Source: Scleromitrula shiraiana (taxonomy: Eukaryota > Ascomycota > Leotiomycetes > Helotiales > Sclerotiniaceae). Taken from it: 64,000 nt of DNA. The position numbers and the translations under genes were made by a program. Positions 37,331 to 46,997 of this stretch are shown here, piece after piece. The stretch lies in the NCBI GenBank assembly GCA_028455995.1, contig JABELC010000004.1:2294001-2358000 (forward strand). The letters run 5' to 3'. How positions within the stretch are numbered: the stretch's first letter is position 1; every line of letters starts with the position of its first letter. A model generated the notes under the pieces. It made no database searches. It saw only the letters and a program-made list of their open reading frames with translations, and was not told the origin of the DNA.

Positions 37331-40127
37331 ATGGCAGCTCAACCTACAGATCAAGATGTACAAGGCTTTCTTGAGATGGTAGGATCTATGGATCGGCATG
37401 AAGTTATCCAGAGGTTGAAAGTGGGGTTTCTATACAGAGATGGAGAACTATTGAACTGACGTTGGCAGGGAAATAACAACAATGTCCAACAAGCAGTCAA
37501 TGAATACTTTGATGATATGGAGACTGGGAAGAACAATAGGGTCAGTGATTCTATGAGCGGAGGTAATCATCACTAACATTTTCAGTATCGTTGGGATGAC
37601 AGTCAGTTCAATAGTGATCGCGATGGCACTTCGAACAGCCATGGCATTTGTGAGTATTTATTATTATGATTCATCATGAATAAAAGATCCCTACTGACAG
37701 ATTTAAAATCAAGCCTTCACTGTTCAAGGTGCCGATGACCTAGGTCCTTACCAATCATCCTCTCGTTTTGACGCCGCACCATCGAGACCGCCATCAAGAA
37801 ATAGTAATAATAAATCACCTCTGAGCAATGTTATAGACCTCACGAACGATCAAAGTACAAGAGCCAACCCCCACTTCTTTTCAGTTGTCTAACACTCGAT
37901 AGCTAATTCAAGTACTGCATTTGCAGACTATGGCGACACGGGCGACAAAGATTTACAGCAAGCACTCGCAGCTTCCATGGCAGATGCAGGCCTACCTCCA
38001 CAAGAAACAGGTGTGATTGGAACGGATCAACAACACTTCGGTCCAGCCAACAGAAGCGAATATGAACAAGGAAAATGGGAAATGGTTCCTATATCGTCAG
38101 TTCAAGAAATCCTTCTTGACCCAGAACCGGCCGATCGCGTCCGTGATGTCATCAATGAAGTACCTGCCTTCCTCAAGCCTAGCATTGGGGAGCACAGATT
38201 GGGTGCCCTTCTCACTATTTACCACAGCATTCCTATAGCTCGAGAGATATTTCTCAACCGAATGAGCACGGAAACGTATTATCCACATGAGTCGGAATGG
38301 TGGACTGGGAAGCCAATCGAGAAGCCTATTAGTTCAAACCAGGAAAATCAGTACCTTGTCGACCCTGCTGTACGATTTAGTCAAGAAGTTCAGAGGATCA
38401 TGGCGTTTTTAGATAAGACAGATCGTAGTTACGGCTCTGCTGATGTTATTGCAAATCTTCCATTTGTGAAAGAACGGGCGTATGGTAGCATTGAAGCTAC
38501 ATTTTTTGAGAGCTGGCTTGAATTGATGGCTGGTCATGGTTCTTTGAAATATTTCTTCACCGTTGGCGTAGCTGGCGCAGATGAAGATACATCTGCAAGC
38601 CCACATAGCTTTGCTATATTGGATCTTCCCCTACCAGTGGAGGAGTCGCTTTTCGAGAATCTCTATGACATTGCAGATGATGCGCTATGGTCAGGTGCAC
38701 CATTAAAGCTTTCTCAAAGTCCCTATCTGCAACACATTGGGCAAATTATCGCTTTTAGACTCAACGGTAACAGTAAGTGGCAAAAGCCGGTTCGGATTCC
38801 GTTGCTCTGGTATCCTGATAGGTATCTTGAATCTACGCGCAAAGAAATATTAGATATGCGAATCAAAAAGTCTGCCTTAGAGGAAAAGATCGGCCGGATT
38901 TCAGAACGCGAGCTTACCTTAACATACTACACAGACAAGAATGGAAATGTTCTGAAAGTGGAGGATGTGTTTAATGTTTCACTTAAACATGATCAAAATG
39001 AGGGTATGAACGATCATTCAATGGCTGACAACGACTCGGATGCTCCCACCCAACAACCACAGAGATTGGATTTATCTACACAGCTTAGCAAGGTCATGAG
39101 TGCCATCAACAAGAAGCTCAAAGGTAAGCTGACAGTAAAGTATTCCTCAAAATTCTTTGACTAACTGGTAATAGCTCTAAATGAGCAGAAAGAAATGGCT
39201 AAAGCTGCTTGGAGGGAGCTTTCGATGGTGTATACCGATCCTTCTAAATCTACAGAGCAGCCATTGCACAAATACTCCCTTCGTGGTGTAAGCTTGACCA
39301 AGGAAACTACATATATCTGCAAACCTACACAACCAGATCTTATAGACATGCAACTCAACGAAGGGGACCAGGCCCCCGCGAATGAAGGCCAGTGGTGGAA
39401 AATCAATTACAACACTTCGTCATCGACTCCTGTTACGGTTGAGGTAGGTGTTGCTAGATCTCAGATTGGCGGTTCTTTATTAATGAATCTATAGAAAACT
39501 ACCGCACAAGCAGTGATTGAAGCGACTGAAGCCGAGGTGGGCGAGGTCATTCTGATTTACGCGAGTGAAAAGGCAATGGAGATGAATGCAAATCCGTTGC
39601 CACTTCCTCTAGAGGTTCGTCAATGATAACTGACTGATTCACATGTTCATCATATTGATACTCAGTAGGCATTTGTACGCGAAGATAACGTTGCCTTCCG
39701 AAAAGAGTTTCCTGCTGGGAGTACCGACACTCCCCAAGATTCGCTCGCCTCTCCCAAATCACCAGGAAAGCGGAAGTACGAGCAGTGCTCATCTTCAGGG
39801 TCTCCAGAAGCGGAAGAGTGGAACAGATCTGACAATGCAGTAGTTGCTCCTGAAGCAGCTCATACGGCCTCTGCGGCACTGCAAAGTCGCCTTTCCCAGA
39901 GTGGTAAAGATATTATTATGGGGGTTGACCCGGCCTCTGATGGCAAAACGTCTTACGGACAAGAGATGCAAGAACGAGGTGGCAATCCCATGCTTACTAG
40001 CTTGGCTGGTAATCAAAGTAAGAAGCGCATCGCTAACGATAATATGGAGATTGACGATTTCATGGATGATATTCATGATATTCGTGAGGAGAGTGCTGGG
40101 GTTAAGCACGTTGGATTCGCCGAATAG
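37331..40127 (+). CDS. UBA/UIM-domain protein with USP25/28-like, apparently inactive region
   Basis: Predicted ubiquitin-binding protein. Eight exons: 37331-37420, 37469-37540, 37586-37649, 37714-37854, 37927-39123, 39175-39443, 39495-39614 and 39669-40127; 803 aa. The N-terminus resembles a UBA-like fold (GSMDRHEVIQRLK, GNNNNVQQAVNEYFDD). A UIM follows (GDKDLQQALAASMADAG), then a large domain starting FGPANRSEYEQGKWEMVP that resembles the frame of USP25/28-type deubiquitinases. I see no NxGNTC cysteine box and no clear catalytic His box, so it is probably a non-catalytic relative. A coiled-coil stretch (RKEILDMRIKKSALEEKIGR) comes near two thirds. The C-terminus is disordered with a KSPGKRKYE basic patch. 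All junctions keep frame and are GT-AG. Confidence 0.8.
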
Positions 40128-40629
40128 AGTTTTAAGATTTCTTGGTGATGCTTATATTTTACATTGGACAAGATTTTGGTCACGATGAATTATTAGACGT
40201 AGCAATGTTTTCAGGTACATATTGTAGATTTTACGATGCATAATACCCAGTAGCATAGGTGAAGAAAGCATAAGGCGATACTGGTTATTTTTTTGAGGTG
40301 AGGATATGTTATGGTAGTTATATATTAATCTGAACCAGATATGGGTAACGGTAACCCTGGACATATATACTTATTATTAAATGGGAAAACAATAAAATAT
40401 ATTTTAATAGATAGATGCAATGTTCACAATCAAAAAGTAAGAAAGAAGTTATATATATATTATATATATATATATACTATGACGAATATTAAGGATATAA
40501 TTCTAAATTATTCCTCCACTACAATACATAATTTGCGGTGGTCAAAAATCCATCAAGCTTCAGCTATGAATGTATCTTATAGATGAGATGTACTTCGTAG
40601 ATGTACTGATGAGTACTTCGTAGATAGGT

Positions 40630-40656
<27 letters not shown>
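40630..40656. repeat. GAAA tetranucleotide repeat
   Basis: About six GAAA units. Confidence 0.9.
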
Positions 40657-40664
<8 letters not shown>

Positions 40665-40712
40665 GGTTCTCGAAGGTACTAGTTCTATGATAGATAGCTT
40701 TTATCGAAATGG

Positions 40713-40768
40713 CGGGGAACGGGGAACGGGGAACAGGGAACGGGGGAACTTGGAACTTGGAACTTGGA
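40713..40768. repeat. GGGGAAC repeat grading into GAACTTG repeat
   Basis: Four to five GGGGAAC-like units are directly followed by three GGAACTT units; the shared GGAAC core suggests one array drifting into the other. Confidence 0.85.
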
Positions 40769-40874
40769 GAATTCTTTCTTTTTGATTCTACAACACAACA
40801 CAACATATAATAAATAATAAGACTTATACTTTTATCTAATACGATTGATGAGTTTAAATGGAAGAGTTATTTCA

Positions 40875-40950
40875 AATTCAATTCAATTCGAATCAAATCA
40901 ATTTAATTCAATTCAATTCAATTCAAATCAATTCGAATCAATTCGAATCA
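40875..40950. repeat. ATTCA/AATCA pentanucleotide array
   Basis: About fifteen imperfect ATTCA, AATCA and TCGAA units over 76 bp. Confidence 0.85.
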
Positions 40951-41067
40951 TTACACTACATATAATCTCCAAGCTTCAAATTGGTAGAACAAAGAAGTTC
41001 TTTCTATCTTGATTGTGTTTCTCAGACTTTCACAATTCAAATCAGATAAATCATAGTCATATCTATA

Positions 41068-41130
41068 CTACACACCATACACCATACACCATACACCCCA
41101 CACACTATACACTATACACCATACATCATA
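41068..41130. repeat. ACCATAC heptanucleotide array
   Basis: Roughly eight ACCATAC/ACTATAC units with substitutions. Confidence 0.85.
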
Positions 41131-41253
41131 CGACCTTCGAATCATTGACAACAAGGCGAAAGCGGGAACACGGGAACACCAAATTGATCAACTGCCAACC
41201 TACTTACTAACCTACCAACCACCATTTTTCTTTCGCTAATAGTGGAAAATTGA

Positions 41254-41308
41254 AAATAATAATAATAATAATATTGATATTAATATTATTGATATTAATA
41301 TTAATAAT
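41254..41308. repeat. AT-rich palindromic block
   Basis: AAT repeats run into nested TTAATATT/ATTGATATTAAT palindromes able to fold into hairpins. Confidence 0.75.
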
Positions 41309-41755
41309 CAAGAAGATCTAAGGTATTGTGCTTTTTGTGCTTTGTGTACTTGGTTCCTAAGTAGGTCGGTCATTCCTTCCCAACCCAACAATTTTTTTCT
41401 TTTTCTATTTTCTACTTCTATTGAAAAAAAGAGGTCATTACCATTCCCAATACTTCCAAAAAAAGAAAAAAAAAAAAAGAAAAAAAAGAAAAAGAAGAGG
41501 GGAGACCTTAACATCCCACCTTTCTCACCAAATATTGGATCCTTCGAGGGTCTTCTACAATACCACCTTATTTATCTGCTTTTTTCCTACAATCCTGGTA
41601 ACTGACGACATATATTCAGATTGTTGCAGGCAAAATTAAAAATCGATTATTATTTACGAAGAACTTGTTGCGTCGTAAAGCTTCACATACAATTGTTCGT
41701 ACTTAAGAGTTGAAGAGTAACCTTTCATTTTCGAAAGCTACAAACGATAGCAATT

Positions 41756-43073
41756 ATGGTGGCAGAAACAAAACTTTACGATGCTTTGGGCATTAAGCCC
41801 TCTGCTAACCAACAAGAAATTAAAAAAGCATATCGGTATGTACAATATTTCTCTTCAGTGATATTCCCACCGCCATTCCAATTCTACATCTGTTCAGCAT
41901 GTCAACTAATAAATGAAATAGTACAATGGCATTAAAACACCACCCAGACAAAAACAAAGACAATCCAGGATCGGCAGAAAAGTTCAAAGAAGTTTCTCAA
42001 GCCTACGAAATCCTATCTGATCCCGAGAAACGGAAAACATACGATCAATATGGTCTAGAATTTATGTTACGAGGCGGTCCCCCACCACCAGATCCCAGCT
42101 CTACCGGCGCAGGTGCAAATCCATTTGCGGGTGCTGGAGGTATGCCAGGTGGATTTGAGGGATTCTCTTCGGGTGGAATGCCAAGGAGCAAAACATTCCA
42201 TTACGATTTCAGTAGTGCGGGAGGCCCTGGTGGTGGTGGATTTAGTTTCAGCAATCCCGAGTCGATATTTAGCGAGTTTTTGAGAGGTCAAGGTGGCGGT
42301 GGTGGTGGTGAGGGCATGGATGATTTCTTTGCCAGTATGGGAGGGGGAGGTATGCCTCGATCGAGTCCTGGTGGGATGGGAAATGGAGGGAGATCACGAA
42401 ATGCACGATCACAGTTTCAGGGAGCTGAACCAACGAGACCGAGAGCGCAGACACCGGAGGTTACGACGGTGGAGAAACCGCTGGCGTTGAGTTTGGAGGA
42501 ACTGTTTAATGGTTGTCATAAGAAGATGAAGATTAAGCGGAAGTCTTTTGATCCCGAAACGGGAAAGAGACAAACTGCCGATCGCATATTGGAGATGGAT
42601 ATAAAGCCGGGATTGAAGAAGGGTAGTAAGATTAAGTTTAAGGGTGTTGGTGATCAAGAAGAAGGTGGTCAACAGGATTTACATTTCATTATTGAAGAGG
42701 TATGTGAAGAATCTCCTACTCCCCCCTAATACTCCACAATACAGAGTAAACAAAAAAAACTAACCACAACCAACAACAGAAAAAACACCCCCTCTTCACC
42801 CGCGACGGCGACGACATAATCATGACCGTCGACCTCGAACTCAAAGAAGCCCTCACGGGCTGGAAACGCACCGTCACCACTATCGACGGCAAAAATATCC
42901 CCCTCGATAAAAGCGGCCCCACTCAACCGGGCTCCCAGGATTCTTACCCGAATTTGGGCATGCCGTTGAGTAAGAAACCGGATACGAGAGGGAGCTTTAT
43001 TATTAAGTATAATGTTAAGTTTCCGACGAGCTTGACAACGGAGCAGAAGATGGCGTTGAAGGGGATCTTGTAG
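41756..43073 (+). CDS. SIS1: Type II Hsp40 co-chaperone Sis1
   Basis: Cytosolic J-protein that activates Hsp70. Exons 41756-41835, 41922-42699 and 42780-43073; 383 aa. J domain at the N-terminus (MVAETKLYDALGIKPSANQQ, HHPDKNKDNPG with the HPD motif at the start of exon 2). A long Gly/Phe and Gly/Met-rich region follows (GGMPGGFEGFSSGGMP, FRGQGGGGGGEGMDDFF-like runs), with no Cys-rich zinc domain, so class B rather than Ydj1. Two C-terminal substrate domains follow (LALSLEELFNGCHKKMKIKR; KEALTGWKRTVTTIDGK) and the end is the dimerisation part (FPTSLTTEQKMALKGIL). Intron 2 separates the two C-terminal domains. Exon 3 begins C-rich and ends G-rich. Confidence 0.95.
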
Positions 43074-43510
43074 AGGGAGGGTTTTTGTTGAAGGGGAGGA
43101 ATGAGGAGAGGAGGGGAGGGGGTGGTTGACATATGCATTTTTTCGCTGTTGTTTCCTTTAGGTTCATCCCTATTCAATTTTCTTTTTTTTCTCGCGTTTT
43201 TTAACTCATCGTATCTATTGGGGCTGGGATCGGCGTTTTGGGGTTGATTTGATCTGATTTGATCTGATCTATGAATGGATGAATGGACAAACGAACGAAT
43301 GAATAAATGAATGAATGAGTTGGTGCGTGGTGTTTTTTTTTTCTTTGGGGGGGAATGGGTGAGAAAGAAGAATGAAGAGGGAAAGAGAGGAATGATGGAA
43401 CGAGTTGACAGAAAAACGGAGAGAAGGATTAGGGGAGAGAATTGATACTTGAAATGATATAACATGACATAAAAAGATATAAAAAGTGAACATGGATTTC
43501 AATTCATAGA

Positions 43511-43546
43511 TATACTTCATACTTCATACTTCATACTTCATACTTC
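43511..43546. repeat. CATACTT heptanucleotide repeat
   Basis: Five copies of CATACTT/ATACTTC. Confidence 0.9.
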
Positions 43547-43623
43547 CAATCCCCCCCCCCCCTCCCCCTCACCCCTCACCCCATATATGTATGTATGTAT
43601 GTATGTAATCGTCCACTCGAAAT

Positions 43624-43657
43624 ACCATACCATACCATACCATACCATACCATACCT
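43624..43657. repeat. CATAC pentanucleotide repeat
   Basis: About seven perfect CATAC units. Confidence 0.9.
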
Positions 43658-43726
43658 ATCCGATAGTTATTGTTAATTCATCTCTCTCATTGCTTAATCT
43701 ATTCCATTCTCATGATTTACTATGAT

Positions 43727-43768
43727 TGATTAATTGATTGATTAATTGATTAATTGATTAATTAATTC
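43727..43768. repeat. GATTAATT repeat
   Basis: Alternating GATT and AATT units over about 42 bp, largely self-complementary. Confidence 0.85.
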
Positions 43769-44032
43769 ATTATAAATAGATAGCTATAGTAATCATAGTT
43801 ATCATAGTTATCATATACAATACGTCTCTATATTACTCTAATATTACTCTAATATTATACTACTTACTTACTAGTAATACTATACAAAGTTAAATAAATA
43901 AATAAATAAATAAATGAATAAATGGATGAATGGACCTGACCTAGTCTAATTCAAATAGATTCTCCTTTTGTGATTTATATAAATATACGTATATATATAA
44001 ATCATCATCCTCATAATTATCCCCCACCCACA

Positions 44033-44070
44033 CCTAAAACCTAAAACCTAAAACCTAAAACCTAAAACCT
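44033..44070. repeat. CCTAAAA heptanucleotide array
   Basis: Five and a third perfect CCTAAAA copies, ending 8 bp from the SEC12 stop codon. The unit is close to, but not, the fungal telomere repeat CCCTAA. Confidence 0.9.
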
Positions 44071-44077
44071 ACGCACC

Positions 44078-46081
44078 CTACGCACCCACAGCCGCCGCCG
44101 CCACCCCCCCAACCACATGCCCCAACTCCCCAAATACCACGCCCTTGAAAATCGCCTCCCCCATCTCCTCAACCCAATGTCCCGCATCCTTCAACTTCTG
44201 TTTCCAGCTCTCCTGTTGCTCAGGGGATAGCTCGCTCCATTTTTTAGCGGAGGCGTGGGATTTATCGGTGGGGTTGTGGGGGAGCGCGTGGATCTGTGGG
44301 GTTTGGGGATTTGGACTGGAGGAATCGGGGGGGGAGTGGTGGATGTAGAGGGGGGAATTGGTGTTAGCTTCCGCGTCGGAGGGACGGAGATGGGAGAAGA
44401 AGGTGGGGAGGTTATCGCTTGAAGCGGATGTAGATGATAATGTAGAGGGGGGAAGGATGCCAGAAGGAGTGGCAATGGGAAGATAATCCTTTGGAAAAAC
44501 ATAAGGTTTCCCAATCGCCTCCTGCCAAACAACGGGCAAATAATCCTGTGCGCCCAACTGGGGTTTCACGACCCCTCTAACCTCCAGCACACTCTGGATG
44601 ACCATCGCGGTAAGAAGAGCACCGAGGATCGATAGGATGGTGAAGAAGGAGAAGATGGCTTTGCTGGAGGAGAGAGCAACGACGTAGCGTGGTATGAGTG
44701 ATTGTCCGCGCTTTACGGAGAGAGGAACGGGGAATAAGGGGAGCGTGTGCACGATTACGGTGTTGCTTACGCCTACGCTGGCGAGTTTGAGGTATTGAGG
44801 GGGGGTACCAGCGGTGACTGGGTGGGCGGGTGGCGTGAATGTTGAGAAGGCGATTCCGGTGATTTGGAGCGGGTGGACATTTTTGAAGGTTCGGAAGGGC
44901 TTGATGGGCGCGACCATGTATACATTATTTACATGTTGGAGGTCGACTTTGAAGAGGGAGATGGAGATGTCGTGGCCGGCGACGGCGATTACGAATTGCG
45001 TGTAGTCTTGTTGGGCGTCGGGTGTGACTGGAGGGGTAAGGTTGGAGATGGCTAGACCGGTGGCTTTGCTTATGTTGGATGGTAGACGGTGAGATTGTGC
45101 GATTCTGCATTGGCCTTTTCCGCTAGGTGGGAGTCTTAGGATTTGTAGGACTACTCCTGACTGACTGTGAATATTCGTGAGCATGAGGATAAAATCCTTC
45201 GTCAGCCATCTTAACGATCTGAATGCTGGTACGGTGACTTTCTCGTGGCTCCTCGAAGCCGGTGTAATATATACACATTGAGGCTCTTCTATATTCTTTT
45301 CCTTCAAGTTTATCTTCTTGACATATACGTCGTGCTCGTCGGCATATGAAAACAAGTATTCGTCTGTCCCTGTTTGTATAAAATCCATGTCCACAGGTTC
45401 CTTATCCAACTGAATAGCTCCTATAGAAGTCGGCGGCGAAAGCTTCGCAGTGTCAAATAGCGCTATTTCAGATTTCTTCGCAAGACCTGTCGCAACGGCA
45501 CCCAATTGCGATTGACCCTGATATGGCCTTGACAATCGGGTAAGCCTCTGATACAGATCCCTCTCAACATGTGTAAATAGTGACGTTCTCGATACCTCAG
45601 AGATGTTACTCTTTGTCGCATCGCTCCCAGTAGATTTACCCTTCCCTTTTCCAACTGGATCTATACTCAAAACTCGAAAATGCGCATTTTTATCCTTAGC
45701 CAAATCATCCGGACTAGAATTTACACCTGCAAAGATCAAAGATTTCTTCTCCTTGCTCTGTCCGACGGCAAGACTAGTGACGTTGTCTTCTTCCTTGCTG
45801 AGCTCTATCTCGCCGGCTTCTACAAGCGCATCGGGACTCGATGTATCCAAAAGTGTCTATAAAGCATCGCGATTAGTATTTGTTATAAGATAATATCTCC
45901 TAGATGGTATTCATCATATCTTGCAAAAATTCATCAAACTCACTATCTTATTTCCCACACCTGTCCTTCCAGCTCCTCCGCCCCCACCAACTAAAAGGCG
46001 AGATGAATGTAAAGGGTCGAAGTCGCATGCATAGAGAGGATATGATAATGTCGCTTTCGCAGACGGTATTAAGGGTGCCAT
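44078..46081 (-). CDS. SEC12: Sec12, guanine nucleotide exchange factor for Sar1
   Basis: ER membrane beta-propeller protein that loads Sar1 with GTP to start COPII coat assembly. Exons (minus): 45944-46081 and 44078-45856; 638 aa. N-terminus MAPLIPSAKATLSYPLYACD leads to the Gly-rich K-loop region RLLVGGGGGAGRTGVGNKI (residues about 35-47), the hallmark of Sec12. WD-like blades follow. A single transmembrane helix (FSFFTILSILGALLTAMVI) lies near residues 445-470, then a lumenal Pro/Ser-rich tail ending in an Ala/Gly-rich stretch. The sense strand turns from C-rich to strongly G-rich in the last 200 bases, and a CCTAAAA array begins 8 bp past the stop. Confidence 0.9.
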
Positions 46082-46997
46082 GATCTAAATTTAATGTTTA
46101 ACAGATTGAAGAATAGAGGTACGAGAAGTTCAATCGAATAGTTGTTGAGGTTTGATTACGAATAATAAGGTTGTCGGAAACTCACAAGGCGCTATGTGTA
46201 GTACTAAGAAAAACCAATCAAAGGCTAATAATATTTTGTGATATCACTGGGGTTAGGCCTATAAAGCTAATGAACTTTCTGGGGTACATGGCAAAAATTA
46301 GCAAATTAGCAAATTATTACATTCATTTAATTTTCTAGTGCTAGATGTATGTATCATTTGGTCACCAAGTGCAGATAATGAATGGTAAGTAATAATCATT
46401 CATATCATGTCCGGTTACATCACATCATAGTACATATTCTCACTATATATAACATATAACATATAACATATAACATCGAATATCTTTTAATTAATTACAA
46501 CGTATTTCTTTGATTTCCATCGAACGATTCTACCTAACGCCATTTATTCATTCCAATTATCTCATAAAGCGTATTGTACCCTCACTCTAAGGTTCAGATC
46601 GCTTCAAGGATTCAAGGATATCCGCAAAGTCCAAGAAAAAATATCATATAACTAAAAAAATGGTAGGTAAAAGCAGAAAGAACTGGGGGCAATGCTTCTT
46701 TTTAGGCCCCGTGTTTTATACCTCTAGATATGCTTGCTGTGCTGATATGCCATCCACGATTCGATGAAATCTTGAGCAAAACAAATTTCAGACCCCCCCC
46801 CCCCCCCCGAACGCCAGAGTCCATGCTGATGGTATGAAAACCACACAAGAGAGCCTTAAATCGGCCTGCAGTATGTTGTAAAAGAAATAAAAAAGATGTT
46901 GAAAATGCTTGAAATGCTTCAAATTGAGATCACAATTCCACCAAGGGCTCGCTTTTTCGTAAACATTTGTCGTCATTAGCACCCACAGAGTATTCCT
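46082..46997. other. Spacer between SEC12 and the PAK kinase
   Basis: SEC12 promoter and kinase 3' region. Holds an ATAACAT repeat at 46447-46476 and a run of 16 C at 46793-46808, 190 bp from the kinase stop. No gene. Confidence 0.6.
46793..46808. repeat. C16 homopolymer
   Basis: Sixteen consecutive C on the plus strand (G on the kinase sense strand). Length may be inexact in any sequencing read. Confidence 0.85.

Larger units (their letters stand above)
40128..41755. other. Repeat-dense spacer upstream of SIS1
   Basis: About 1.6 kb with TA, GAAA, GGGAAC/TTGGAA, ATTCA and ACCATAC repeats, an AT palindromic block at 41254-41308 and a purine A/G tract at 41454-41505 just upstream of SIS1. No gene supported. 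Confidence 0.65.
43074..44077. other. Convergent spacer packed with simple repeats
   Basis: About 1 kb between the SIS1 and SEC12 stops. In order: CATACTT repeat 43511-43546, C-rich tract about 43549-43582, TATG repeat 43584-43606, CATAC repeat 43624-43657, GATTAATT repeat 43727-43768, AAAT repeat 43891-43920 and CCTAAAA array 44033-44070. No gene. Confidence 0.7.

Noticed and set aside
40980..41010. Heat-shock element upstream of SIS1 (GAAGTTC)
   Set aside because: The GAA and TTC are one base apart rather than two and there is no third unit in phase.
44033..44070. Interstitial telomere
   Set aside because: The unit CCTAAAA differs from CCCTAA in every copy; it is recorded as a simple repeat only.
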